Positions 26,837 through 36,294 are shown, numbered from the stretch's first letter. The stretch is 64,000 nucleotides of DNA from an uncultured Polaribacter sp. (GCF_947503855.1 NZ_CANNFF010000002.1:186001-250000), one strand, 5' to 3'. Program-made: numbers and translations. Notes: generated by a model from the letters alone, not told the origin.

Positions 26837-28453
26837 TTGAAAAGAATACTTTTATTTCTATTTCTAACACAAACAGCCTTTGTTTTTTCGCAAACTAAAA
26901 AAATGGTTTTTGGTGCTGCACAACAATTTGTAGACGAAGAAAAATACCCGGGTGCTACTGTGCTTTTAGGGAATGTGAAAATGACTCATAAAGGTGCTGT
27001 ATTAACTTGTAGCAAAGCCTTTTATTATAAAAAACTAAACTTTTTTAAGGCCATAGATAATGTACTCATTAAACAAGGTGATACCATAACACAAACTAGT
27101 GATTATGTTGATTATGATGCCAATACAGAACAGGCGCTCTCTTGGGGAAATGTGGTTTTAAAAGACCCAGAAATGACTTTAACTACAGATACGCTTCATT
27201 TTGATAGATTAAATCAAAAACTATATTATAGAACTTTTGCCACTATAAAAGACAAAACAAATACATTAAAAAGTAAAATTGGAAATTATTATCTAGAAAA
27301 CAAAAAATTTACAGCTACAACAAGAGTTACTATTGTTAATCCTGAGCATAATTTGGCCTCTAATCACTTAGATTATTACACCAACTCTGGTTTGGTTTAT
27401 TTATATGGACCATCTACCATCACCAATACAAAAAACAAAAATAAAATTTATTGTGAACGAGGTTTTTACAACACCAAAACAGATATTTCTTATTTTATTA
27501 AAAACGCAAAACTTTACTTAAAAGAAAGAACTGTAGAAGGAGATAGTTTGTATTACGATAAAAAGAACGGGTTTGCCTCTGCAACCAACAATATACAGGT
27601 GATAGATACCGTGAAAAACTTTGTTACCAGAGGGAATTATGCAGAAATTTTCGAAGAAAAAGATTCACTTTTTATCATCAAAAGAGCAGTTGCCATTTCT
27701 ATTATAGATAAAGATTCTACCTTTATTCACGGAGATACTTTATTAGTTACAGGAGTTCCAGATAAAAGAATTGTTAGAACCTATCATAATGTAAAAATCT
27801 TTAAATCAGATTTACAAGGTAAGTGCGATTCGATACATACAAACCAAGAAAAAGGCTTAACAAGAATGTTTAGCAACCCCGTTTTATGGTCAGATGGTAA
27901 TCAAATTACTGGAGATACCATTCACTTACTATCTAATATAGAAACAGAAAAGCTAGATTCTTTAAAAGTATTAAACAACTCATTTATAGTCTCTAAAGAC
28001 TCTTTATCAAATGATAACTTTAATCAAATTAAAGGAAGAAATATATTTGGTAAGTTTTTAGAAAACAAACTTAAACTTCTATTAGTAAAGGGTAATGCTG
28101 AGTCTGTATATTTTAATAGAAATGAAGAAGGAGTTTTAGAAACCGTAACCAAAGAAATTTCTAGTAACATAGAATTTACTTTAAATGAAGGTGAAATTGA
28201 GCAAATAAAATATTTAAAAAAATCAGAAGGCACTACCTACCCTCCTTCTAAATTACCAGAAGAAGTAAACAGGTTAAATGGTTTTATTTGGCGAGAAACA
28301 GAACAACCTAAATCTAAAGAAGATATTTTTAAAAAGAGTACACAAGACAAATCACCAAAAAAATCTAAAAAAGATTTGGTAGAACCCGCTTTAAAAAAAC
28401 TTCCTAAAAAAGAGAGAAAAAGAAAAAAAGAAATTCTACCCACTAAAAATTAG
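26837..28453 (+). CDS. OstA/LptA-domain periplasmic protein
   Basis: An exported protein of about 538 residues from a TTG start. The segment KRILLFLFLTQTAFVFSQ is a clear signal peptide beginning at that TTG; a frame opening 14 codons earlier would place hydrophilic residues before it. The body is built of repeated beta-strand OstA-like units (e.g. LLGNVKMTHKGAVLTCSKA, VEGDSLYYDKKNGFASA). OstA/LptA-like proteins carry lipopolysaccharide across the periplasm, and Bacteroidetes have this longer version. The C-terminus is strongly basic (KKERKRKKE). The following aminotransferase starts directly after its stop. Confidence 0.8.
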   Translation: MKRILLFLFLTQTAFVFSQTKKMVFGAAQQFVDEEKYPGATVLLGNVKMTHKGAVLTCSKAFYYKKLNFFKAIDNVLIKQGDTITQTSDYVDYDANTEQALSWGNVVLKDPEMTLTTDTLHFDRLNQKLYYRTFATIKDKTNTLKSKIGNYYLENKKFTATTRVTIVNPEHNLASNHLDYYTNSGLVYLYGPSTITNTKNKNKIYCERGFYNTKTDISYFIKNAKLYLKERTVEGDSLYYDKKNGFASATNNIQVIDTVKNFVTRGNYAEIFEEKDSLFIIKRAVAISIIDKDSTFIHGDTLLVTGVPDKRIVRTYHNVKIFKSDLQGKCDSIHTNQEKGLTRMFSNPVLWSDGNQITGDTIHLLSNIETEKLDSLKVLNNSFIVSKDSLSNDNFNQIKGRNIFGKFLENKLKLLLVKGNAESVYFNRNEEGVLETVTKEISSNIEFTLNEGEIEQIKYLKKSEGTTYPPSKLPEEVNRLNGFIWRETEQPKSKEDIFKKSTQDKSPKKSKKDLVEPALKKLPKKERKRKKEILPTKN

Positions 28454-29632
28454 ATGAAAAAAGATTTCTTTACATATCAAGCACAAACCAGTCCTCACCC
28501 ACTTGCCTTAGAGATTTCTAAAGCAAAAGGCAGTTTTATATTTGATACCAAAGGAAAAAAATATTTAGATTTTGTGGCTGGTGTTTCGGCAAATAGCTTG
28601 GGGCACAACCATCCAAAAGTTACGGAAGCCATTAAAAATCAATTAGATAATTATGCACATGTAATGGTTTATGGTGAGTTTATACAAAAACCACAAGTAG
28701 ATTTGTGCAAATTATTGGCGCAAAATTCACCCAAAAACTTAAATGCAGTTTACATAACAAATTCAGGTACAGAAGCTACAGAAGGGGCTTTAAAACTAGC
28801 CAAAAGAGTAACTAAAAGAGCAGAAATAATTGCTGCTAAAAACTCATATCATGGCAATACTATGGGGGCAATGAGTGTTTCTGGTGTAGAAAAACAAAAC
28901 AGTGCATTTAGGCCTTTAATACCTGGCACAAAGTTTATTGGTTTTAATACAGATGAAGATTTAAATAAGATAACCCATAAAACAGCAGCAGTAATTGTTG
29001 AGACCATACAAGGTGGTGCTGGTTTTATTGAACCTAAAAATAATTTTTTAGTCAAATTAAAACAAAAATGTGATTCAGTTTGTGCATTGTTAATTTTAGA
29101 CGAAATACAAACAGGAATTGGAAGAACAGGAACCTTTTGGGGTTTCGAAAACTACAATGTAACTCCAGATATTGTAGTTACAGGAAAAGGGTTAGGTGGT
29201 GGTATGCCAATTGGTGCTTTTTTAGCTTCTTTTAAAATGATGAGTTTGTTAAAAGACAATCCTAAACTTGGTCATATTTCTACTTTTGCTGGTAATCCTG
29301 TAATTGCAGCAGCTGCGAATGCAACTGTAAAAGAAATTTTAAATAAAAATTTACTAAAAAAAAGCCTTAGAAAAGAACAACTTTTTAGAAGACATTTACA
29401 GCATTCATCAATCTTAGAAATAAGAGGAAAAGGATTAATGTTAGCTGCCATTGTAAAAACACCAGAACTAGCAGTAAAAACAATACACAAGTGTTTAGAA
29501 AAAGGACTAATTTTATTCTTTTTATTGTTTGAACAAAGGGCAATGCGTATTACACCACCTTTAACAATTTCTGATAAAGAAATCGTAGAAGGTTGTAAAA
29601 TACTAATAGAAACTCTAGACGAATTGTCATAA
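28454..29632 (+). CDS. Class III PLP-dependent aminotransferase
   Basis: A 392-residue class III (acetylornithine/4-aminobutyrate-type) aminotransferase. It has the cofactor segment NSGTEATEGALKLA, the acidic LILDEIQTGIGRTG, and the Schiff-base lysine in TGKGLGGGMPIG. The gene abuts the OstA-like stop codon (TAGATG), so the two are co-transcribed, though no biochemical link is evident. The family includes ornithine, acetylornithine and beta-alanine transaminases; the substrate is not decidable from motifs alone. A hairpin lies just beyond it. Confidence 0.9.
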   Translation: MKKDFFTYQAQTSPHPLALEISKAKGSFIFDTKGKKYLDFVAGVSANSLGHNHPKVTEAIKNQLDNYAHVMVYGEFIQKPQVDLCKLLAQNSPKNLNAVYITNSGTEATEGALKLAKRVTKRAEIIAAKNSYHGNTMGAMSVSGVEKQNSAFRPLIPGTKFIGFNTDEDLNKITHKTAAVIVETIQGGAGFIEPKNNFLVKLKQKCDSVCALLILDEIQTGIGRTGTFWGFENYNVTPDIVVTGKGLGGGMPIGAFLASFKMMSLLKDNPKLGHISTFAGNPVIAAAANATVKEILNKNLLKKSLRKEQLFRRHLQHSSILEIRGKGLMLAAIVKTPELAVKTIHKCLEKGLILFFLLFEQRAMRITPPLTISDKEIVEGCKILIETLDELS

Positions 29633-29638
29633 AAAAAC

Positions 29639-29664
29639 CTTCTATTTTGCAATAGAAGGCTAAC
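29639..29664 (-). terminator. Terminator for the cold-shock-domain gene (shared convergent hairpin)
   Basis: CCTTCTATT, TTGC, AATAGAAGG form a perfect 9-bp stem. On the minus strand it is followed by a T run, so it ends the cold-shock-domain gene. Plus-strand transcripts from the aminotransferase also pass through the hairpin but without a T tract. Confidence 0.75.
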
Positions 29665-29690
29665 TTGTAGAATGTATTTGAATATATTGA

Positions 29691-30143
29691 TTATACTTTT
29701 TTTACTTTAACAGCATTCATACCACGCATTCCTTTTTCTAGTTCAAAAGAAACTTTATCATTCTCTGCAATTTCATCTATTAAACCACTTACGTGTGTAA
29801 AATATTTCTCATTATTTTCTGTATCAATAATAAAACCAAAACCTTTAGAAGAATCAAAAAAAGAAACTTTTCCTTTTCTTACAGGATCTTCTTCTGGTAA
29901 ATCTTCTTTTTTAGTTACAGATATTTGTATATCTTCTAACTCATACTCTACCTTTAACTCTGGGTCTGGTGGGGTATCTGTTAAATTTCCATTATGATCT
30001 ACGTAAGCAAATTGAATACCTCCATTACCATTTGCTTCTTTGTCGGCTTTTCTAGCCTCCATTTTTTTACGTTTTTCTTCACGTTTTTTTAAACGCTTCT
30101 TTTCTTTTTCACTTTTACTAAATGTCTGTTGCGATTTTGCCAT
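29691..30143 (-). CDS. Cold-shock-domain protein with basic N-terminal extension
   Basis: A 150-residue protein. The C-terminal cold-shock domain (about 90-150) carries RNP1 SKGFGFI and RNP2 KYFTHVSGL, the single-strand nucleic-acid binding surface. The first 35 residues are very Lys/Arg-rich (KEKKRLKKREEKRKKMEARK), a probable helix that adds RNA affinity. A linker of about 50 residues joins them. It is longer than a plain CspA (about 70) and resembles flavobacterial RNA chaperones. Transcribed alone, convergent with the aminotransferase. Confidence 0.87.
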   Translation of the reverse strand: MAKSQQTFSKSEKEKKRLKKREEKRKKMEARKADKEANGNGGIQFAYVDHNGNLTDTPPDPELKVEYELEDIQISVTKKEDLPEEDPVRKGKVSFFDSSKGFGFIIDTENNEKYFTHVSGLIDEIAENDKVSFELEKGMRGMNAVKVKKV

Positions 30144-30395
30144 TAAAAATATTAGAATATTAAAATTAGTACTGTTTATTAGAAAATGCTTGGTAATTTT
30201 AGCTACAGAAGTTTTAAAACATCAAAGTATATTTCTTCTAATAAATTACAAATATACAAATTTATTAAAGAAATATTTTCAATATTATTTTGATAGGAAA
30301 ATAAAGTTGTAAGAATAAATATCTAAAAACATCTCTTGTGTTTAAGTTGTTCTGTTAAATGTTAATTTTTTTACAAAAAAAAGTATTTTAAACTT

Positions 30396-30421
30396 TTGTA
30401 ATAGTATTACTATTATATTTG
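30396..30421 (+). promoter_or_regulatory. tetR-operon promoter overlapped by operator palindrome
   Basis: TTG (30396-30398), 15-bp spacer, TATATTTG (30414-30421). The palindrome TAATAGT-ATT-ACTATTA (30399-30415) fills the spacer and touches the minus-7 box, where a bound repressor would block RNA polymerase. It is the natural operator for the TetR protein encoded 29 bp after the palindrome (inference). Confidence 0.55.
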
Positions 30422-30443
30422 CAATTGTTGAAAATAATTCGAA

Positions 30444-31115
30444 ATGAAAAATTTATTATCTGTTTTAAAAATTTCTGTACCTAACAATGTATATATTAAA
30501 GATCCAGAAACATCCGATTTAGGAAAACGTATAGTAGAAAATAGCATTATACTAATAAATGAAATTGGTTTTGAAAATTTTACTTTTAAAAAATTAGGAA
30601 CCAAAATTGGCTCTAATGAGAGTTCTATTTACAGATATTTTGAAAGTAAGCACAAATTGTTGCTTTATCTATCCTCTTGGTATTGGGCTTGGTTAGAGTA
30701 TCAATTGGTTATAGAAACGTTTAGTATTTCAGACAATCAACAAAAATTAGAAAAAGCTATAGATGTATTTACAAGAAAAGTAAAAGAGGACTCTACATTT
30801 TCTCATGTTAACGAAGTATTTTTATATAAAATAATTGTAAATGAAAGCTCTAAATCATATTTAACTAAAGAGGTTGATAAAGATAATAAAGAAGGGTATT
30901 TTGAAACTTATAAACGTCTAATTTTAAGATTAGAGCAAATGATTTTAGCAATAAAGCCCAACTACAAATACGGGTTAAGTTTAGCTAGTACTATTTTAGA
31001 AGGAGGTTTGCATCAACACTTTTTAACAGAGCACTTCCCTTCTATTACAAATTGCAAACAAAAAAACACACCCAAAGAATTTTTTATTGAATTAGTAAAA
31101 AATACCATTAGATAA
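30444..31115 (+). CDS. TetR/AcrR-family repressor of the downstream export operon
   Basis: A 223-residue TetR-family regulator. The HTH (about 28-75) contains LINEIGFENFTFKKLGTKIG and SIYRYFESKHKLL. The C-terminal half is the ligand/dimer domain. It is the first gene of an apparent operon with an ABC protein (2-bp gap), an adaptor and an outer-membrane channel. A palindrome inside the promoter upstream implies autorepression and control of the whole export system. The inducing ligand, perhaps the exported compound, is unknown. Confidence 0.9.
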   Translation: MKNLLSVLKISVPNNVYIKDPETSDLGKRIVENSIILINEIGFENFTFKKLGTKIGSNESSIYRYFESKHKLLLYLSSWYWAWLEYQLVIETFSISDNQQKLEKAIDVFTRKVKEDSTFSHVNEVFLYKIIVNESSKSYLTKEVDKDNKEGYFETYKRLILRLEQMILAIKPNYKYGLSLASTILEGGLHQHFLTEHFPSITNCKQKNTPKEFFIELVKNTIR

Positions 31116-31117
31116 AT

Positions 31118-32782
31118 ATGGAAGAAAAAAAATTACACCCTTGGAAACGGTTTATCAACTTATTAAGGTTAGAAAAACGTGATATTTTTCAAATTTTTTA
31201 TTATGCAATTTTTGGTGGTATTGTTGCTCTATCACTACCCTTAGGTATTCAAGCGATTATTAACTTAATACAAGGAGCACAAATTTCTACTTCTTGGGTT
31301 GTTTTAGTAATTGTAGTTACACTTGGTGTAATTTTTTCTGGAGCTTTACAATTAATGCAACTAAGAATTATAGAAACCATTCAACAAAGAATATTTACAA
31401 GAGCTTCTTTTGAGTTGAGTTATCGCTTTCCAAAAATAAAAATGAATGAGTTGCGTAATTATTATCCACCAGAATTGGCAAATCGTTTTTTTGATACATT
31501 AACCATTCAAAAAGGACTCTCTAAAATTTTAATTGATGTACCTACAGCATTATTGCAAATTATTTTTGCATTGATTTTGTTATCCTTCTATCATCCATTT
31601 TTTATCATATTTGGCATTCTATTATTATTGCTTATTTACATTGTATTTAAATTTACGGCTCAAAAAGGTTTAGAAACTAGTTTAAAAGAATCTAAAATTA
31701 AATATAAAGTAGCACATTGGATACAAGAGGTAGCAAGAACTGTAGTGAGTTTTAAACTTTCTGGAAACACAAATTTGGCAATTCAAAAAAATGATGCGTT
31801 GGTAGATCAATATTTAAAAGCAAGAGAAAGTCATTTTAAAATCTTAATACTACAATTTTCTCAAATGGTTGGTTTTAAAGTTGTTGTAACGGCTAGTTTA
31901 TTGCTAATTGGTGGAGCTTTGGTTTTAAATCAAGAAATGAATATTGGCCAGTTTGTTGCAGCAGAAATTATCATTTTATTGGTTATTCAATCTGTAGAAA
32001 AACTTATTATTGGATTAGAATCTTTTTATGATGTATTAACATCTATAGAAAAAATTGGCCAGGTGGTTGACAAAGAATTAGAATCTCAGGATGGAGAAAG
32101 ACCGATGTTTAAAGATGGTTTAACAATAGAACTAGACAATGTATCTTATAGAGTAGCAGATAGAAAAAAACCTATTTTAAAAGATGTTTCTCTAGTTTTA
32201 CATCCTAAAAGTAGAATTTTAATTAAAGGAGAAAGTGGTGCAGGAAAATCTAGTTTACTACGTTTATTATCAGGAATTATAGAACCAACAGAGGGCAATA
32301 TTTACATTAATAACTTATCGTTAAACAGCTTACATTTAAATCATTATCGTTCTCAATTGGGTTTATCACTATCAGATGAAACTCCTTTTGAAGGAACTAT
32401 AAAAGACAACTTGGTTTTTGGTGATAAAGAGATAGATGATAGTATTATTTATAAAGCACTTGATATTGTAGGTTTAAATCAGTTTATCAAAGAGCAACCT
32501 TATGGTTTAGAAACAATAATTTATCCAGAAGGAAAACAAATGTCTTTTACCATTGCTAAAAAAATACTATTAGCTAGAGCAATTATTAAACAACCCCAAG
32601 TGCTCATTTTAGAAGATCCTTTAGATCAATTTAATTTAGAGGAAACTAAAGATATTATTAAATATTTAACAGCTCCAGATAAACCTTGGGCATTAATAGT
32701 TGTAAGTAGTAAAAAAAGCTGGAGCACACAATGTCAGCAAATAATAACCTTAGAAAAAGGAGAAATTAAATCTATAATATAA
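31118..32782 (+). CDS. ABC exporter (TM-NBD fusion) with degenerate ATPase motifs
   Basis: A 554-residue membrane/ATPase fusion. About six membrane helices (25-310) precede the nucleotide-binding domain. Walker A is intact (GESGAGKSS, near 372). The LSGGQ signature is replaced by MSFTI, Walker B reads VLILEDPLD without the usual DE, and the H-loop histidine is missing (VVSSKKSWS). There is no N-terminal C39 peptidase domain. The adaptor and TolC genes follow, so it is the inner-membrane part of a type I-like exporter. The weak ATPase motifs suggest unusual or low ATP turnover. Confidence 0.85.
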   Translation: MEEKKLHPWKRFINLLRLEKRDIFQIFYYAIFGGIVALSLPLGIQAIINLIQGAQISTSWVVLVIVVTLGVIFSGALQLMQLRIIETIQQRIFTRASFELSYRFPKIKMNELRNYYPPELANRFFDTLTIQKGLSKILIDVPTALLQIIFALILLSFYHPFFIIFGILLLLLIYIVFKFTAQKGLETSLKESKIKYKVAHWIQEVARTVVSFKLSGNTNLAIQKNDALVDQYLKARESHFKILILQFSQMVGFKVVVTASLLLIGGALVLNQEMNIGQFVAAEIIILLVIQSVEKLIIGLESFYDVLTSIEKIGQVVDKELESQDGERPMFKDGLTIELDNVSYRVADRKKPILKDVSLVLHPKSRILIKGESGAGKSSLLRLLSGIIEPTEGNIYINNLSLNSLHLNHYRSQLGLSLSDETPFEGTIKDNLVFGDKEIDDSIIYKALDIVGLNQFIKEQPYGLETIIYPEGKQMSFTIAKKILLARAIIKQPQVLILEDPLDQFNLEETKDIIKYLTAPDKPWALIVVSSKKSWSTQCQQIITLEKGEIKSII

Positions 32783-32787
32783 TAGCT

Positions 32788-34149
32788 ATGTTAAATATTT
32801 CTAACAATCAATTAAATAAAAAGGTAGATTTAACTTTATTTAAATCTGGTAAAGAAATCTTTACCAAAAACTATTACAAAGCATTTAATAAATTTTTATT
32901 AGTTTTTGCCATTCTAGGCTTTATTATACTTTTTTTACCTTGGACACAGAATATTACTGGCCAAGGTATTGTTACCACTTTAACGCCAGAACAAAGACCA
33001 CAAACCATACAATCTCAAATTCCTGGTAGAATAGAAGAATGGTTTGTAAGAGAAGGAGATTATGTTAAAAAAGGAGATACTATTCTTAGAATTTCTGAAA
33101 TTAAGACCGATTATTTCGACGATCAATTAATTGAGAGAACCAATCAACAAATTAATTCAAAAGTTTTATCTGTTGGTGCTTATAAAGAAAAAGTAAACGC
33201 ATTAAAAAGACAAATAACCTCTCTAAAAAGAGAACAAATTTTAAAGTTAGATATGGCAAAAAATAAATTGCTACAATCTAAACTAAAAGTACAAAGTGAT
33301 AGTATTGAGTTTGAAGCTGCTAAAACCAATATAAAAATAGCTAAAAGACAATATATACGTGCAAAAACATTAGAAAGTGAAGGTATTGCAGCTGTTAAAG
33401 ATGTAGAAGAGAAAAACTTAAAACTACAAAAAACACAAGCAGCTTTAATAAATAAAGAAAACAAATTACTAGAAAGTAAAAACAATGTTATTAATGCAAA
33501 AATAGAAATCACAAGAATTACTGCAGAGTACAGTAATAAAATTTCTAAAGCTCAGAGTGATATGTCTACAGCCATGTCTAGTGGTTTTGATGCAGAAGTT
33601 CAGGTATCAAAACTAGAAAATAGCAATAGCAACTATACTGTAAGAAGAAATTTGTTATACATAACAGCACCACATGATGGTTTTATAAACAAAGCCATAA
33701 AAGGCGGAATTGGTGGGACTTTTAAAGAAGGGGATGATTTGGTGGGTATTATGCCAGAAAAATACGATTTAGCTGTAGAAACCTTTGTAAGACCAATAGA
33801 TTTACCATTATTACATATTGGCGAAAAAGTACGTGTGCAATTTGATGGTTGGCCCGCCATTGTTTTTTCTGGTTGGCCCAATGTTTCGTATGGTACTTAT
33901 GGTGCAAAAGTTGTGGCAATACAAAATTTTATAAGTGACAATGGTAAATACAGAGTTTTATTAGCACCTGATGAAACAGACCACACATGGCCACAAGCCA
34001 TCAGAGTAGGTTCTGGAGCAAGAACCATTGCTTTATTAGAAGATGTTCCTATTTGGTTTGAGCTTTGGAGACAGCTAAACAGCTTCCCTCCTAACTACTA
34101 TCAACCTAACGGAAGTAACAAAGGAAAATCTGACGCAAAAAAGAAATAA
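32788..34149 (+). CDS. HlyD-family periplasmic adaptor
   Basis: A 453-residue membrane-fusion protein. One N-terminal membrane helix (about 35-55) precedes a lipoyl/barrel-sandwich half (GRIEEWFVREGDYVKKGDTIL). A long alpha-helical coiled coil (about 115-270) and a second lipoyl half with beta-barrel (YITAPHDGFINKAIKGGIGG) follow. It would bridge the ABC protein and the TolC-like channel. It starts 5 bp after the ABC gene. Its cargo is not evident; no small secreted-peptide gene was seen nearby. Confidence 0.9.
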   Translation: MLNISNNQLNKKVDLTLFKSGKEIFTKNYYKAFNKFLLVFAILGFIILFLPWTQNITGQGIVTTLTPEQRPQTIQSQIPGRIEEWFVREGDYVKKGDTILRISEIKTDYFDDQLIERTNQQINSKVLSVGAYKEKVNALKRQITSLKREQILKLDMAKNKLLQSKLKVQSDSIEFEAAKTNIKIAKRQYIRAKTLESEGIAAVKDVEEKNLKLQKTQAALINKENKLLESKNNVINAKIEITRITAEYSNKISKAQSDMSTAMSSGFDAEVQVSKLENSNSNYTVRRNLLYITAPHDGFINKAIKGGIGGTFKEGDDLVGIMPEKYDLAVETFVRPIDLPLLHIGEKVRVQFDGWPAIVFSGWPNVSYGTYGAKVVAIQNFISDNGKYRVLLAPDETDHTWPQAIRVGSGARTIALLEDVPIWFELWRQLNSFPPNYYQPNGSNKGKSDAKKK

Positions 34150-34175
34150 TATAGCCATTTTAAGATTTTAAAAAC

Positions 34176-35573
34176 ATGAAAAAGTATATTTTAATGCTGT
34201 TTTTGTTGATTTCTGCCAGTGTTTTTTCACAAGAAAAAGTTACTTCTGTAATGACGCTGTCTGAATATTTAGGCTATGTAAAAAGTTTTCATCCTATTGT
34301 AAAACAAGCCAACCTTGTAATTAACGAAAGTGAAGCAAAACTTTTAAAAGCAAGAGGTGCTTTTGACCCTAAAATAGAGGTAGATTTTGATAAAAAAGAA
34401 TTTAAAGACAAAGAGTATTACACCAAACTAAATGCAGCTTTTAAAATACCTACCTATTATGGCTTAGAATTTAAGGCAAATTTTGAAAACAATGATGGCG
34501 TTTTTTTAAATCCTGAAGCAAACGTGCCAACAGACGGTTTGTACAGTGCTGGTGTTTCTGCTTCTTTATTAAAAGGTTTGTTAATTAACAAAAGAATGGC
34601 GTCTTTAAAACAGGCGAAACTGTTTTTAAATCAAGCAAAGGAAGACCAACAAATAGTAGTAAATAATATATTGTACAATGCCTCTTTATCATACTTTACT
34701 TGGTTAAAAAATTATAATGAACAAAGGGTTTATAAAGAATTTTTAGAAAATGCTATTACTAGATTTAAATTAACAAAAAGAGCTTTTTTTGAAGGTGAAA
34801 AACCAGCCATAGATACTACAGAAGCAAAAATAACTTTAGATACAAGAAAGCTAAATTTAGAAAAAGCTAGAATTAAATTGGTAAAATCTTCATTAGAATT
34901 ATCTAATTTTTTATGGCTGAATGATAACACTCCAGTAGAATTACAAGACAACATCCTACCCGATATAAATACTTTTAATTCTATTGATGCTACCTTTAAT
35001 ATTGCTTTATTTAATAATGAAAATTTTGATATTAACAAGCACCCAAAAATAAGGTCTTTAGAGTTTAAAATTAAAAGCCTTGATGTAAATAGAAGATTTA
35101 AAATGAATAACTTATTACCAAATTTAGATGTGCAATATAATTTTTTGACTCAGAATAGAAATCAAATAAACACGCTGAATATGCAAGATTATAAAGCAAG
35201 TATTAAATTTAAACTCCCCTTATTTTTAAGAAAGGAACGAGGAGATTTAAAATTGGCTAACGTTAAATTGAATGATAAAAAATACGAAAATGAAGTAGCT
35301 AAACTTACTATTAAAAATAAAGTGTCGGGTATACAACAAGAGTTAGAATCATATATTTTACAAAACGATTTAACTGCTAATATTGTTAAAGATTATACCA
35401 CCCTTTTAAAAGCAGAAGATAGAAAGTTCTTTTTAGGAGAAAGTTCTTTATTTTTAGTTAACTATAGAGAAGTAAAACTTATAGAAGCCAAATTAAAAGC
35501 TATAAAATTAGAAAACACCTTTTTTAAAACCAAAGCAAACTTGTTTAAAACCGCAGTTATTTCTATAAATTAA
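34176..35573 (+). CDS. TolC-family outer-membrane efflux channel
   Basis: A 465-residue exported protein (signal peptide KKYILMLFLLISASVFSQ) with the long alternating helical and strand pattern of TolC: helical hairpins at about 135-250 and 360-460 and beta strands near 80-120 and 320-345. It would form the trimeric outer-membrane duct for the ABC/HlyD pair. It is the last gene of the TetR operon, 26 bp after the adaptor. Length is near the family norm. Confidence 0.88.
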   Translation: MKKYILMLFLLISASVFSQEKVTSVMTLSEYLGYVKSFHPIVKQANLVINESEAKLLKARGAFDPKIEVDFDKKEFKDKEYYTKLNAAFKIPTYYGLEFKANFENNDGVFLNPEANVPTDGLYSAGVSASLLKGLLINKRMASLKQAKLFLNQAKEDQQIVVNNILYNASLSYFTWLKNYNEQRVYKEFLENAITRFKLTKRAFFEGEKPAIDTTEAKITLDTRKLNLEKARIKLVKSSLELSNFLWLNDNTPVELQDNILPDINTFNSIDATFNIALFNNENFDINKHPKIRSLEFKIKSLDVNRRFKMNNLLPNLDVQYNFLTQNRNQINTLNMQDYKASIKFKLPLFLRKERGDLKLANVKLNDKKYENEVAKLTIKNKVSGIQQELESYILQNDLTANIVKDYTTLLKAEDRKFFLGESSLFLVNYREVKLIEAKLKAIKLENTFFKTKANLFKTAVISIN

Positions 35574-35594
35574 TCATTTATTTTCGAATCTGTA

Positions 35595-35632
35595 AAAAAC
35601 TTCACAAAGTTATTTTGTGAGGTCTTATATAT
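35595..35632 (-). terminator. Terminator for the small XRE/membrane-protein pair
   Basis: On the minus strand CTCACAAAA and TTTGTGAAG pair around a short loop and are followed by a run of six T. It lies just downstream of the XRE stop codon. Plus-strand reading shows no T run, so it terminates the minus-strand pair better than the TolC gene. Confidence 0.55.
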
Positions 35633-35648
35633 AATTTATCTAAGAAAT

Positions 35649-35849
35649 CTAATCTTCTTCTTCTAAAGTAAAAAAATCGTTTACAGGTATATTAAAAATA
35701 GTAGAGAGTTTTAATGCCAATACTGTAGAAGGAACATACCTGTTTTTTTCGATAGAATTAATGGTTTGTCTTGATACTCCTATTTTTTTCGCCAAATCAT
35801 CTTGTGTTAATCCTAAAATGGCTCTCTGTACTTTTAATGTGTTTTTCAT
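35649..35849 (-). CDS. Small XRE-family HTH regulator
   Basis: A 66-residue protein consisting only of a Cro/CI HTH (QDDLAKKIGVSRQTINSIEKN, then PSTVLALKLSTIF). This compact type (YozG-like) is normally paired with a small membrane protein, and here the partner gene ends 1 bp upstream. The acidic C-terminus (FFTLEEED) is typical. Such pairs resemble signal-relay or toxin-antidote-like modules, but the role is not established. It is not the same protein as the XRE at 17-376. Confidence 0.85.
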   Translation of the reverse strand: MKNTLKVQRAILGLTQDDLAKKIGVSRQTINSIEKNRYVPSTVLALKLSTIFNIPVNDFFTLEEED

Positions 35850-35850
35850 C

Positions 35851-36294
35851 TTAGTTATTCATTCTTTTTAATTGCCAAAAAAACAGCAATTGCACAATTA
35901 ACATAAAAAACAATACTTGAAAATAACTAAAACTAGATAATGTATCATCTTGATTTAACAAAGTAGCCACTGCATAATTAATGGCAGGTTGTACTAAAGA
36001 ATAAACGATTGCTAAAATAAAAGCCAATCTATAAGACTGAGAACGTAAACTATCTAAATACTCATCTTCTATTTTTTCTTTAGATAATGAAATGATTAAT
36101 AAGCCAATTAACAGTGTTCCCTGTAAAATTGGACGAATCCATTCTGAATCTTCAATATATTTTCTTAAAATCATTAAAAGAAAAGCACCTATTGCAATAA
36201 TATGTCCTGCTTTTTTATATGGATTCCCAAGTTGAAATTTATTCATTTTTTGAAGTTGTTTTCTTTCTCTTTCACAAATAGTTGATTTAGACAT
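35851..36294 (-). CDS. Small membrane protein paired with XRE regulator
   Basis: A 147-residue protein with about four predicted membrane helices (residues about 30-43, 52-70, 88-110 and 122-140) and a basic cytoplasmic N-terminus. I do not recognise a named family. The gene is directly upstream of the 66-residue XRE regulator (1-bp gap), an arrangement often seen for small HTH/membrane pairs in Bacteroidetes and Firmicutes. The membrane protein may sense something and act on the regulator (inference). Confidence 0.75.
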   Translation of the reverse strand: MSKSTICERERKQLQKMNKFQLGNPYKKAGHIIAIGAFLLMILRKYIEDSEWIRPILQGTLLIGLLIISLSKEKIEDEYLDSLRSQSYRLAFILAIVYSLVQPAINYAVATLLNQDDTLSSFSYFQVLFFMLIVQLLFFWQLKRMNN

